This document shows, in pieces, positions 1 to 11,366 of a stretch of 64,000 bases of DNA. The position numbers and the translations under genes were made by a program. The notes under the pieces are model-generated. The model did not search any database. It worked only from the letters and a program-made list of their open reading frames with translations, and was not told the origin of the DNA. Positions within the stretch are counted from its first letter, which is position 1. Every line of letters begins with the position of its first letter. Location of the stretch: NCBI GenBank assembly GCA_963942565.1, contig OZ012685.1:20397593-20461592 (forward strand), written 5' to 3'. This DNA comes from Maea johnstoni (Eukaryota; Annelida; Polychaeta; Spionida; Magelonidae).

Positions 1-509
1 CCAATGAAGTATTATACCTTCTATCACTACAATCAAGAGCTTCAGAAATGAAAGCAGTTTTTGATAATTTAGTGGCACGCTTGGCTGTAATAGGATGCAT
101 CCTTTACTGTCCAGTGGTGTACCTTTTTAAAACTTACATAAGCAGTAGCTTGATATTTGAATTGCAAGTATTGGAAGCCATTTTCTGCTACATACAATAG
201 GCTAACAAACAAGTAGGGCTGCATACCAGTAAAATACAGTGCTGTTATGCTGGTATTATTACTACTACTGTACCATTTCAACCTTAATGGTATACAGCCC
301 TACAAACAAATTCACCAATTTAATTTAGTAATATCTTTAGCCAACTTATTTCAAATGTTAGTTGTTCCTCAGGCAAAATGGTGAATATCTTATTTCTACA
401 CGGGAGCTCAGACTGTCAATACCATTGTTTACAGTAGTTAGTTATGCTATGTGGGCCATTATGCCCTAGGATGCCTCATGCTATAATCCCATTTCCTTAT
501 CTACTGGTA

Positions 510-860
510 TTAACCCATTCAATCCTACACCACCGCAACAGAACAAAAGAGCCAGACTCTTTTTGTGACTGGAGGTGGGGCAAACGCAAAGAAATGTTAA
601 TAAATACTTAAATGATGCAACTCATCTTAATTAGTTTAACCAATATGTGCTTTGAGATTTCTTTGTCTGCACTTATAATTTTTTCGCAAATTTCTATGAG
701 ATCACATATAAATTCAGAAAATATTTGAAAGAGCTTTGTGGCTTTGGTTCACATTAAGGTTTCTCCTTCAAATATTCTCTAAGGTTTCGCCCCAGTCGCT
801 AAGCTATAACTGAATTTATGAGAGCGTTTTTGTGGCCTAGTAGAGGCATGAATAGGCTAA
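510..860. mobile_element. Family B MITE (TTAA type), long variant
   Basis: It starts TTAACCCATTCAATCC and ends GGCATGAATAGGCTAA, giving family B ends with one decayed TTAA. The interior carries the family hallmark of inverted ATATTTGAA/TTCAAATAT blocks. At about 350 bp it is longer than the usual 230 bp. Its right TTAA-like site is shared with the next copy. Confidence 0.7.
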
Positions 861-1087
861 TCCATTCATGCCCATAGCAGCCAAAACTGTCTGACTGATT
901 GGTAATATATCTCTCTAACAAAATCAAAATTTAGAAAATATTTGAAGGGGAGTTGTTCATCAGAATACTATCTACAGCTCTCCTTCAAATAGTTAGTGAA
1001 TTAATGCCTCATTACAAAGTTATTTTCAAAAGTATGACAGATGCATACGACACTCATCAAGTAGATCTCTAGACATGAATGGGTTAA
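857..1087. mobile_element. Family B MITE (TTAA type)
   Basis: It runs from CTAATCCATTCATGCC to GACATGAATGGGTTAA, so the ends are inverted copies of CCATTCATG. The interior has the paired GAAAATATTTGAAGG and CTCCTTCAAATA blocks. It abuts 510-860 with a shared terminal tetranucleotide. Confidence 0.85.
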
Positions 1088-1203
1088 CATTGCCCATTAC
1101 TGAGACCATCAATATCATTGTTTACATCATAGCTGTATTGATCATATTGACCAATCACGCTCAGCCTCAAGGTGACCCCAAACATGCTGACATACATCCT
1201 GGT

Positions 1204-1290
1204 TTAACCCTCTTGCTGCTGATTGCTAATTTGGTCAAAATGAAATGATGACAAAAAGCGGAGAAGTGACTTAGAAATGGAAAAAACATA
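1204..1290 (+). mobile_element. Family A MITE, left part only
   Basis: It begins TTTAACCCTCTTGCTGCTGATTGC and carries the first 85 or so bases of family A. The remainder has no recognisable family A sequence. Confidence 0.6.
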
Positions 1291-1401
1291 TGTCCCCTCT
1301 TCGGAAATATTAGAAACGGAAACACCCAAAAAGAAAAAATTTGGGAAAATTGTTACACGTTAAAAATTAGCCATTCTACAGTATTTAATGCAGTATATAG
1401 A

Positions 1402-1584
1402 ATGTATTGTATGATGCAATCATACCAATTCTTGGAATACTTAATATTTGTTTTGGAACATATATCAGGATCTGGCCCTGATGATTTTAAATTCATGCTG
1501 ACAATAATTCCTGTGAGGACAATGGCCATTAACCTATTTCATATCACTTTTGCAAAAATGATTAATAATCTGTTTCGGGACTGA
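1402..1584 (+). other. Short open frame conserved between blocks (doubtful gene)
   Basis: A 60-codon frame (MYCMMQSYQFLEYL...) is matched at 51303-51482 in the other block. The inferred proteins differ at one interior residue (V/L) and at the first codon (ATG here, ATT there), while three other differences are silent. Too few changes exist for a real test. No known domain, no start context and no splice partner were seen. It is probably chance. Confidence 0.15.
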
Positions 1585-1815
1585 AACTAATCCATTTCAG
1601 AAATTGGCGCTGATATTTTTCCATAACAATAATCCCTAGTCCTCTTAAGCATAGTGAAATATGACAGATAGGAGGATCGATGAAACATTAGAGGAGTGGT
1701 AAATATTGGTGCACATTATCCCAACCACTGTTTCGTGTATTACAGGACAGAGAAATGGCTTGCATTGACTGAATCAATAACCGTTTTCTCACCAATCACC
1801 GAGAACCTGCCTCCT

Positions 1816-2027
1816 TTAACTCTTATACTGCTGGTGGCTAATTTGGCCAATACAAAAATGATGCAAAAAACCTTGAAAATGATTGAAACTCTGGCACATA
1901 GGTACTCATGTGAGTACTCAGCGAGAGCTATCTAATAAATACCAACGTGACAGGGTTTAAATGGTTTTCAAAAAAACTTGCCTCCTTATGCCTTGAACGA
2001 AAGGAGCCTCAGCATTGCAAGGGTTAA
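1816..2027 (+). mobile_element. Family A MITE, plus orientation
   Basis: TTAA lies at both ends (1816 and 2024). The left end reads CTCTTATACTGCTGGTGGC and the right end CCTCAGCATTGCAAGGG. Plus orientation is defined here as the CTGCTGGTGGC end first. Confidence 0.9.
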
Positions 2028-2238
2028 ACCCTTACTGAGGCTACTTTCATCCAAATGACAAGAAAGCAAAGATTTTTGAAAACCATCCAAACCATGTCTT
2101 GTTGGTATTCATTGGATAGCTTTCATTGAGTACTCTCAGATGAGTACCCATGTGTCAGGGTTTCAGTCATTTATCAGATTTTAAAAAATCATTTTGCATT
2201 GGGCCAAATTAGCCACCAGCAGCATCTTAAAGGGTTAA
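2024..2238 (-). mobile_element. Family A MITE, minus orientation, sharing a TTAA with its neighbour
   Basis: It starts at the same TTAA (2024-2027) that ends the previous copy and finishes at TTAA 2235-2238 after AGCAGCATCTTAAAGGG. The two copies form an inverted pair. The pair is also present in block 2 (51714-52126), so it predates the duplication or allele split. Confidence 0.9.
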
Positions 2239-2404
2239 AGCGTGATACCCTTACTAGTAACGCAAGGTACACATACCACACATATCAGCGTGTAATATAC
2301 TTATTGGAGTTTACTCAGCACATTAGAGAAATCGCACACAAACAGTGTTGGCTTCAACCGCTCATTCCGCGATCGTGGTAACTGTAAATGAGCACTGCTT
2401 TATT

Positions 2405-2510
2405 CAAGTATCTGCATTTTCCCTGCTCAAACACGAACCAATCAATGAGCTGCGTCAGGCGTGTTCCACCAATTAGCCGGCCACGCCCAATTAAGCACAC
2501 ACCTAGCCTC
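2405..2510 (+). promoter_or_regulatory. CCAAT- and GC-box-bearing stretch (possible promoter)
   Basis: Within about 100 bp there are ACCAATCAAT, CACCAATTAG and GCCCAATTAAG, with CCACGCCC between, in a patch richer in CpG than its surroundings. Block 2 (52290-52390) keeps all of them. No TATA box or confirmed downstream gene is visible, so this is only suggestive. Confidence 0.15.
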
Positions 2511-2725
2511 TTTATCTGCCTTTTTGCATGCTGTTTTTTTCTATCTTCCTCAACCCATTCATGCATGAACATAGCGTCCTAAAAGGGCCCGACTATTCTG
2601 ATGATATCTTTCAAACAAAAGCGTCTGAGGATAATGTTAGGAGAAAGACTGTTTTACAGTACCAGTTTTTTTGTGTGTTTTTTATCATTATCATTTCTGT
2701 TTATAATCTATTTTCCAGACGAGTC

Positions 2726-2889
2726 ACACGTCATCAATTCGATTACAATGCATACCAATCAAGTTGTTTTACAGTACAAGTAATCACAACGTTTCATTAT
2801 ATATTTTGTGATTTTGTGCTTCATTTTTTCCAAATTAATTTCAGAAGTATCATAGTTGCAGGCTAAACTTTGTCAGGAGACCTCTAGGC
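2726..2889. other. Segment present only in block 1
   Basis: After CCAGACGAGTC the two blocks part and they rejoin at TAGATAGGATACCC. Block 2 joins these directly (about 52620). No terminal repeats or target duplication flank the segment, so a deletion in block 2 is likelier than an insertion here. Confidence 0.75.
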
Positions 2890-3178
2890 ATAGATAGGAT
2901 ACCCAACCAAAGCTGGGTACAGTAAGTGCTTATTCTTCCAACAAAACATCCACAAAGATACTCACACTGTACTGTTTCAATGAAAAGGGGTGTACTTTAA
3001 TGGCCTAGTGGTTATGATGCCTGGCTCTTTTCAAAAGTGTAAGGAATATCTACTTGATAGACACTCAGTCAACATATACCCTTGACATAGTTTTAACAGT
3101 TGCTCAATTTGTTGTGTTGAAGTTCTTATCTGTTTTTCCTAAGGCTGTATGTGACCTAGTTCAGGCCCTGCACGTTCA

Positions 3179-3384
3179 ATAACCCATCCAATGCTGAGGC
3201 TACTTCTGTCCAAAGCACAAGGATGAAAAGATATTCAAAAACCATCTAAACCCTGTCATGTTGGTACTCATTAGATAGCTCTCACTGAGTACTCTCAGAA
3301 GAGTGCCATGGTTTCAGTCATTTTTCAGCTTTTTTTGCACCATATTGTAAGAGCAATTTTAGCAACGTGCAGAATAAGGGTTAA
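3179..3384 (-). mobile_element. Family A MITE, minus orientation
   Basis: It begins AATAACCCATCCAATGCTGAGGC (TTAA decayed) and ends GAATAAGGGTTAA at 3381-3384. Block 2 has the same copy at 52870-53084. Confidence 0.85.
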
Positions 3385-3534
3385 ATGACCTAGTTGGTTC
3401 AGAATATCACTGAGTGGAGGACAGTCATAAAATAAGATGGATTATTTAGTATGTAACAGCAGGTGGATAATGAATGATGTACCTCTCAGAACTGGAGCTT
3501 CAGTCATACATATAGTTATTAGTGGTCTGATAAA

Positions 3535-3675
3535 CTCAACCCATCCATGCTCAGAGATGTATCCTACAAATTCCTTGATAATCTTAGAAAATAACTTGGA
3601 TACAAAGAGCGATTTTTGCAAAATATTAGTAATTGCGTAGTGATTCATACTCCTCCTTTAAATGTTTTCCACAAT
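3535..3675. mobile_element. Family B MITE fragment
   Basis: It starts CAACCCATCCATGCTCAGAG and shows the family interior (TTGCAAAATATTAGTAATTG, TACTCCTCCTTTAAATG). The right terminus is not recognisable. Confidence 0.55.
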
Positions 3676-4185
3676 TTACTATATAAATACCTCCAAAATA
3701 GACATACCTTTTGGGGGGCTTCCTAGGGCTGAATTAGGTTCAAGTTTCAAAACTAAGAATGACCACAAAAGACTTTTAAATCATAAATTGAAGTGGTTTC
3801 TGGAGGAGGGAGGTCTTTATATACAGGCAATATTCTATTTGTCCTTCAAGAGGTGGAGTTTAAGAACTGGCCATCGCATGGTTTCTCTTCTCAGGTTGGC
3901 CAGTTCCAAAAGTTAAGTGGATGTCATCAGAATATGATTTAAGTAAATGCCTATGACGTACTTGAAGTTGTGATAAGACTAAACTGATAAGATAATTAAC
4001 CTTTGATAACATAAATATTCTTACTTCATGCCTAGACTGATTAATCCTGGAAACTAAATATGACACCAATAAGAATTGCTTTGAAATAGCCATGAATTCC
4101 TGAAGTATTTGAAGGAGATATCTTAATCAGATTGTGATTTACATTTATTTTTTAGATATTTTATCCTAGAATGCTTTCATTATTA

Positions 4186-4412
4186 ATCAATTCATGCCTA
4201 GAGCTTTCTCTGCCATGTATAGATTGTACCTATGACAGTTTTGAAAATAACTTGGTTATCAATCACAATAATTCACAAAATATTTGAAAGAAGTTGAGGC
4301 CATTAGGTTCTTATCAACTTTTCTTCAACAAATAGTCTGTGCATTTTTGGGCTGTATATATACACAAATGGGTAGCTGTCATCAAGAAGGTGGTTTTGAC
4401 TTGAATGGGTTG
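4186..4412. mobile_element. Family B MITE
   Basis: Its ends are ATCAATTCATGCCTAGAG and TTGACTTGAATGGGTTGAT, inverted with respect to each other. Both TTAA sites are degraded. The interior contains AAATATTTGAAAG and CTTCAACAAATAG. Confidence 0.75.
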
Positions 4413-4563
4413 ATATTTATCAGTATCATGCAGTTCAATAGACGACCCAGTAAACATTGATATCTGCTTGATTTATCAAAACATGATAAAACTACTGAGC
4501 TGCCTGGTTTTGGCATATATCATATTTAAGGTCAAGGTCAGAGCTGAGGATGTGGTTTGTGGG

Positions 4564-4904
4564 TTAACCCAGAGATCTTCTTGACTGGTGTATTCTGGAC
4601 CTACAAAACTCTAAAGAATAACTTAAAGTTTAATTCATAGAATATTTCAAGGAGAGTTGTCAGTTTGGTTCTACATTAACCAATTAATGCTAAAATATTT
4701 CCTCCAGATATTGTCTAGAACTACAATAATTTAGACATAACTTTGGAATATGAGAATGGTTTTACAAAATATCTGAAGGAGAGTTGTTTGTATCATGTTC
4801 TAACTGACGTTTCTCAATCAAATATTTTACTAACTAATGCCTTTTCCTGCATACTTGTCTCAAAGTTATCAGGCTGTTTTGGCAACATTGAGCAATAATG
4901 GGTT
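4564..4904. mobile_element. Family B MITE, composite
   Basis: The left end is TTAACCC at 4564 and the right end is AATAATGGGTTGAT. An internal TTAACCAATTAATGC at 4676 looks like a second family B start, so this is probably two overlapping or nested copies. Block 2 (54294-54639) keeps the fuller left end TTAACCCATTCATGCC, so this copy lost about 10 bp. Confidence 0.7.
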
Positions 4905-5127
4905 GATCTTTCAAATTTCTTCCCTAAAATGACTAAACCAAACTTGTCAGAATATTCCTAAGAGTTACTGGCATCTCAGGGTTAACAGTCTACTGCTGTA
5001 GTAGGTACCAGGTTTTATGATTCTGTCTATACTGATCAGGAAACAACAGGCAGACATTAAAGACCAAAAATAGATGGAAAGGTCCACTGGCAGGGCAACA
5101 GAAATAAGTTGGTTTGGTTTTATTTTT

Positions 5128-5600
5128 CTGAGACGAGGGTAAGTAGATTTGCCTACTACCATCATAAATGCTCAGCAGTCTGTGGAATTGCCTTAGACAA
5201 CTCAACTATCGGGACAGGCCCTCTGAGACGAGAGCATGTAGATATGCCAAGAGGCCCTATTTTGTCAACTGTCATCAACGCTCAGCAGTCAGTAAAAATG
5301 CCCTAGACCGCTCAACTATCAGGACAGGCCTTCTGAGACGAGGGTAAGTAGATTTGCCTACTACCATTATAAACGCTTAGCAGTCTGTGGAATTGCCTTA
5401 GACAACTCAACTATCGGGACAGGCCCTCTGAGACGAGAGCATGTAGATATGCCAAGAGGCCCTGTCTTGTCAACTGTCATCAATGCTCAGCAGTCAGTAA
5501 AAATGGCCTAGACCGCTCAACTATCGGGACAGGCCCTCTGAGACAAGATTACGTAGATATGCCAAGAGGCCCTGTCTTGTCAACTGTCATCAACGCTCCT
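5128..5600. repeat. Two-subtype minisatellite, 95/110 bp alternating units
   Basis: Units begin CTGAGACRAG at 5128, 5223, 5333, 5428 and 5538, so spacing alternates exactly 95, 110, 95, 110. The 95-bp subtype contains GTAGATTTGCCTACTACC and the 110-bp subtype contains ATATGCCAAGAGGCCCT. Both share CAACTATCGGGACAGGCC. This is a 205-bp higher-order repeat. The array is also in block 2 (55313-55715), with a different left edge. Confidence 0.9.
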
Positions 5601-5809
5601 ACATCCTACGCTGGCAATCTCAGCGCTGCTAGATCAATCTCTGCCCGCAATCTACTTAATTCAATTGCCCACCAATCATTCTTCTCGCAGTCTCCCAGAG
5701 ATTTCCCGACCATTGATTTCCCCGGTTCCGTCTTTTCTTCCGTATTTGCTCTCAGCCTGGGTGGCATTCAGCCCTCCCATACATCAATGCAGGCAACCTG
5801 GATAGGATC

Positions 5810-6046
5810 TTAACCCATTCACACCTGGAGCGCAAAAAAGATACGACTATTTTTATGATATCTCATCTCAGGTATCTATAAATTAAAGCACTTTTTATGA
5901 AAATATTCACCAAAAAATTAGTCATCACTCAAAGAAAAAAATTGGTAATATTTTGCATATTCATGCTCTGAAACGAAGTTACTTTTACGAGTATTAAAGA
6001 TTCTGACAACACTATCCAAGGAGGCCTCTGGCAATGAATGTGTTAA
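5810..6046. mobile_element. Family B MITE
   Basis: TTAA occurs at 5810-5813 and 6043-6046. The left end reads CCCATTCACACCTGGAGCG. The right end reads GGCAATGAATGTG. Confidence 0.8.
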
Positions 6047-6912
6047 AGCTGACAAACACATTTTAGGACAATTTGCTTTCCCAATGGAGCCTGAGTAAAC
6101 AGCTAATGTGAACTGATGACCAAACCCACTCATGCCTCAAGGTCTTCCTCACTGATGTCATCTTGATATATGGCACTTTTGAAGATACCTTAAGAATTAG
6201 GCATTTATTCACAATATATCTTGAGGAAACAATTTAAATTTGTTATGCTACTGAAGTCATGCTATTTGGAAACGCGCATTTTATCACTCGGCTAATAATT
6301 CAAACTGGTTTTAAAACAACACATTGTTTCCATCTGATGTTTATAAGTGACTTCTAGCAATGTTAAGAAACCAGAAACAATGTTGGGCATCAATAACACT
6401 GAGTGAGAGCAACTTCGGGCATTAAACTGCATGTTTCAATGTAGCGCAAATTAAATAGTGATTAGGTTCTGAACAACATTTCTCCTTTAAATATCATACA
6501 TAAAATACTCTCATAAAAATACATCTCCTTTTTCCTTCACATTTTTCCTTTAAAAATATCTTACATAGAATGCTCTCACAAAAATACACAAAATTTTCCT
6601 TTGCATTTTTCCTTTAATGTCTTACATAAAATGCTCTCATAAAAATTTACATGTATCACCAAATTAACATGATGCTTTTGGTAGCTGCAGGCATGAACTA
6701 ACATTCTATCATTCTCAGCAACTGAGGACCCTATTTTTTTCCAAGTGCACAAGGAAAGGCACTTACTAGATAAGATCACTTAAACTTGAAATGAATAGCA
6801 TTTCCTTATTTTTTTCCTCTTTGTAAGATTAGAAGCTAACACTAAGGACGTGTGACATGCCCATGCAGATCAGTGTTAGTGACTCAGTCAGCCAGTCACT
6901 AAATCCACTATC

Positions 6913-7105
6913 TTAACAGTCCCAACGCTGGGGCTAAGTCTTTCGCTTTGAGCACCCAGACGCAAAGATTTTTGAAATCCACCTACACCCTATCATGTTG
7001 GTATTCATCGTACAGCTCTCACTGAGTACTATCAGATGAGTACCCATATGCCAGGGTTTCAGTCATTTTTCTCATCTTTTTTGCATCATTTTGTATTGGT
7101 TAAAT
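6913..7105 (-). mobile_element. Family A MITE, minus orientation, right end lost
   Basis: It starts CTTAACAGTCCCAACGCTGG and runs to TATTGGTTAAATTGGCC, then switches abruptly to another element. Block 2 has the full copy (57023-57239). The missing end is part of a block 1 deletion. Confidence 0.85.
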
Positions 7106-7255
7106 TGGCCATGAACAATACATGCCAAAGTTCTAGCTTATGTTATAACATATTTCTGGCTAGTAAAAAATTATGTCAGGCAAGTAAAAATTATTAGCTA
7201 CTTGCCTGGCATGGTAAGTTAGTTTTGAAAATTATGTTGGTGCTAGCACATGTTC
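7106..7255. mobile_element. Right half of a TIR element (family G)
   Basis: It matches the right part of 57517-57875 in block 2 and ends ATGTTGGTGCTAGCACATG. The left half, together with a family B copy, was removed in this block. Confidence 0.7.
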
Positions 7256-7807
7256 ATTAGGTACAGATGATGTGATATATGACTTTTGGAAATCTTCACC
7301 CTTCCTATGGTTTCAGTAGTGAATCAAAGGTCAAATCCATTATGGAAAGTATGAAAAATATTTCTACTAAGTCAATCGAATACCTTGATAGGGTGCGCTG
7401 CAGAATGAACCCCCCCCCCCCCAACTAAATGGCTCACACACCCCTAAGAGATCAGCATGGGAGTCAATTCCATTAATGGTGCATTATAAGATGAAGCACT
7501 ATTGCTACTTCGTCAATAAAATGACATGATGGGTCACATCAAAGAAACAACCCCCAACACCAGCCGCTATCATAAAGATACGGCTACATTTTTAGCAACA
7601 TCCATTGATATTGAGGAGTATATCACCTGACTCTTAGTCATCAGGGTCTGAGTGAATCGGAATATGAATTCTTCAAAAATAATGTAAAAGTATAGGCACA
7701 ACTGAGACTCTTGGCTCTTCTCTTCCTGTCATATGTAGATTCATAAAAGTATAAGCACATGTACAGAGACATTTACCAAATGAGTATGACCAAAGAGAAG
7801 TTCCTCC
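7256..7807. other. Non-coding stretch, no feature recognised
   Basis: It is low-complexity-poor sequence shared with block 2 (57880-58440), with a C homopolymer at about 7411-7422 whose length differs between the blocks. No gene was seen. Confidence 0.6.
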
Positions 7808-8011
<204 letters not shown>

Positions 8012-8738
8012 CCCAATTATCTATGGATCCTTAAAGGTAAGGTAAGGTAGACATATCTACAGGCACACTTATTAAACCTGATATGCGTCACCAATGATGC
8101 AGTTCCCCCCTCGCTCGCATTTCCCAATCATCAGTGGGCTGAGTTAGTCAGATGACAATTGTATGAAAGGTAACAGCAAACTCTAGCATTAACACAGTCA
8201 GTAACATTATACTGATTAGAATTCAGCCCACACGCCCCCCATCCCTTCCCTATCTCAACCCCTGCTATTGGTCTGAATCTGGGTGAGCCAGGATCTAACT
8301 TCATTAGAGACATCATGAAAATATAGCTACTCATGCAGACAGCATTACATTGATCAGGTATATACATCTGAGTGAGTCAGGATTCAATTATATTGTATGT
8401 ATCATAAAAGTGTATATAGCGAGCAACATTAAACTGATGAGAAATACACCTAAAACCCACCCACCTCCCTCTGAATATGGGAGCCAGGAATCAATTGCAT
8501 TGAAAGTATGAGAAAAATATTATCAGCTCTACAGTCAGCAAAAATGATTAGGCCCGCAAGTAAAAATCCCCCCCCCCCCTTTCACTCATCAGGATTCACT
8601 CATATGCTTCATAGCAATGTTGTTTTCAAAAGTACGACACTTGCCAAATTATCTCTAGGTATGAATGTGTTCATGAGAGCGAGCTTTTATATAAACTATA
8701 GGTATACAGTCAGCTACTTAACATTGATTAGAAGATTC

Positions 8739-8952
8739 TATAACCCTTACGCTGCTGGTGACTAATTTGGTCAATACAAAATGATTAAAAAAAACTGAAA
8801 AATGACCGAAACCCTGACATATGAGTACTCATCTGAGAGCACACAGTGAGAGCTATCCAATGAATACCAACATAACAGGGTTTAGATGCTTTTCTAAAAA
8901 TATTGCTCCTGTTTGCTCTGGAAGAAAGTAGCCTCAGTATTAGAAGGGTTGA
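8739..8952 (+). mobile_element. Family A MITE, plus orientation
   Basis: Left end TATAACCCTTACGCTGCTGG, right end CAGTATTAGAAGGGTTGA. Its TTAA sites are decayed. Block 2 keeps TTAA at the right end of the matching copy (59327-59540). Confidence 0.85.
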
Positions 8953-9004
8953 CATTGATTAGATGTTTAAATCTATCACTAACCCTCCACCCTCAACTAT
9001 TCAT

Positions 9005-9056
9005 GACACACACACATACATGCACACACAATTCACACATAAACACACACACAAAC
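9005..9056. repeat. CA-rich microsatellite
   Basis: It is an interrupted (CA)n with ACATACATGC and AATTCACACATAA interruptions. Confidence 0.85.
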
Positions 9057-9137
9057 TGAGGATGTGAGCAAGATAGAATCCAATTCCATTAAAGGTGTGA
9101 GCCTGCAGCAGTCACTAGCAGCCAGGTACAGAGAGAT

Positions 9138-9164
9138 CCAGCATGGAGGATAGCTCCATGCTGG
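9138..9164. repeat. Perfect 11-bp stem inverted repeat
   Basis: CCAGCATGGAG, a 5-base spacer GATAG, then CTCCATGCTGG. In block 2 (about 59730) two substitutions break the stem, so there is no sign that the pairing is conserved. Confidence 0.8.
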
Positions 9165-9659
9165 CTTTAATATCCGCTGCCACCACCGACAGCAGTCTGA
9201 GCACACTGATAATCAACACATATACAATCAACCAGCCGCCCACTGTGGAATAACATAACTACACGATGCTGATTCTCAGGGACACCGAACCACAGCAACA
9301 AACTAAATCAGGAAAACAAGAATAGGTAATAAGTTAATTGTGTCTTTTTCATTTAAGCCATTTTTCATAAAATGCATCAGTACACATACAAGTCGAAGAA
9401 TCTCTCTTCTGAACTAAGGTGTGGTATTATGTCTTTCTTATGCGAGTATAATATTTTCTTACCACATATATCACATTCACTATACTCTAGTCTGACTCAG
9501 CACCACGCAGTATGTGTTTCTCTCATAACTATTGTTATTTACTGTCATTATAATTGGATGTCCATTCATGAGCTTCTTTTGCCATCCAAGTCTTCTATTC
9601 CTAGGGACCCCCGTTCATGTTTCCAGCAGTGACCATTGTGTTGGTTTACATTAATGACA

Positions 9660-9872
9660 CTGATAATGAGGATGATGATGAGGATGAGGATGATGACAAT
9701 GACGATGATGATGCTGATGATGATGAGGATGATGATGATGATGATGAAGATGAAAATAAAGATGATCATGATGATGATTAGTTTGATGATGATTGGGATG
9801 ACAGCACCAAGATGATGATGATGATGATCGTCATCATCATCGTCATCATCATCATCATCATCCTCATCCTCA
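9660..9872. repeat. Self-complementary (GAT)n ... (ATC)n microsatellite
   Basis: Imperfect GAT repeats (about 9660-9780) and a second GAT run (9811-9829) are followed within two bases by CGTCATCATC and ATC repeats up to 9872. The arms are complementary and could form a long hairpin. The poly-D/poly-H frames across it are artefacts. Confidence 0.9.
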
Positions 9873-10392
9873 TCGGAAATCATTGTCATATTTAAAACAA
9901 CACGCTTTACTGCCCTGAACTAAATGGACTATATGACTATTGACAGCGTGCTTAAGGGCAATGCTTACACTGGTCTAAGGAATGCGGACACATTGCATGA
10001 TACCATACTGTACTGTACTGCAATGACCAAATCTCTATTGACAATATGCCTGGGGGGAATAGTTGCTCTTATCCCTGTGCGGATGCCGCATGTAACACCA
10101 GACTGTACTGTATTGTACCATATGATGCCTGTATCTCTACATGCTATTGGGTATATTATTGTTATAAGTTGGATTTAATGTAAAATGCATGTAGTTCCAT
10201 TAACTTCATGCTTAAAGGTTATAATTTGTTCAGATCTGTGTATGGCATGAAATGTTTACACCATACACTAATATACAATGCATGTAGTTCCATTGACTTC
10301 AAGCTTGAGGGGTATAATTTGCTCTGATCTGAGTATGGGTTCAAATGTTTACTGCACCATCCTGTATGTACTGCACCATGCATGTGGTTCCA

Positions 10393-10609
10393 TTAACTCT
10401 TCCAATGCTGAGGCTTTTTTCATCCAAAGCACAAATAAGGATGTAAAGATTTTTGAGAACCATCTAAAACCTGTCATGTTGGTATTCATAGGATAGCCCT
10501 CGCCGAGTACTCTTAGATGAGTACCCATGTGGCAGGGTTTCAGTCATTTTTCAAATTTATTGCATCATTTTGTATTGGCCAAATTAGCCACCAACAGCAT
10601 TAGAGTTAA
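10393..10609 (-). mobile_element. Family A MITE, minus orientation
   Basis: TTAA lies at 10393-10396 and 10606-10609, with ends CTCTTCCAATGCTGAGGC and CCAACAGCATTAGAG. The match in block 2 is 61061-61277. Confidence 0.92.
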
Positions 10610-11132
10610 CTACATGCTTTTAGGGGTATTATTAGCTCTGGTATGAGTTGTGGCTTGAAATGTTTTCACCATACAGTAATATACTCCACGCACTATCCTA
10701 TTTGTTCCATGCGTGTAGTTCCATCAACTACACGATGATGCTTCAGGGACCCATATTATAGCTGCCCTGTGTTTGGCACCCTAGCGTATACTACAGATCA
10801 CAGGGCAACTTGCTGTAGGGAAAGAAAATCGCTGTGACCCACTTACAGCCACATCATCTCATCCCATACAGCACTGTGAAAAAATTACTAAGAAAATAAA
10901 TCATCCAGGATATTGGCATGCTAGACCTTGTGGGTTATGTTATTATTTGCGCTCTGTTTCCCGATGACTGGGAATAACAACTAAAGAGAATGTGCGGGTG
11001 GCTATAAAGATAACACTACAGCATAATGCATAAGAATTGGCACCTTTAAAATTTTCATGATACGATACAATATCACTATTTCCTTACCGATAGGATATCT
11101 TAACAGTGTTTTAAATAATACTTTCAAGGTCC

Positions 11133-11339
11133 TTAACCCTTGTGCTGCTGGTTGCTAATTTGGCCAATACAAAAATCTTTTAATGAATACTGAGAAACCT
11201 GGCACATGGTACTCATCTGAAAGTACTTAATCAGAGCTATTAAGTGAATACCAACATGACAGGGTTTAGATAGTTTTCAGAAATATTTGTGATTTTGTGC
11301 TTTGGATGAAAGTAGTAGCCTCAGCATTGGAAGGGTTAA
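11133..11339 (+). mobile_element. Family A MITE, plus orientation
   Basis: TTAA is intact at 11133-11136 and 11336-11339. Ends read CCCTTGTGCTGCTGGTTGC and CCTCAGCATTGGAAGGG. It is shared with block 2 (61803-62009). Confidence 0.95.
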
Positions 11340-11366
11340 AGAATCTTGTTTGTTTAGCACTGTAAG

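Noticed and set aside
2388-2582. 64-codon frame present in both blocks (52276-52470), possible small secreted protein
   Set aside because: Most differences between the two versions change the amino acid (for example K/N, H/R, N/D, C/R), with few silent changes, so there is no sign of protein-level selection.
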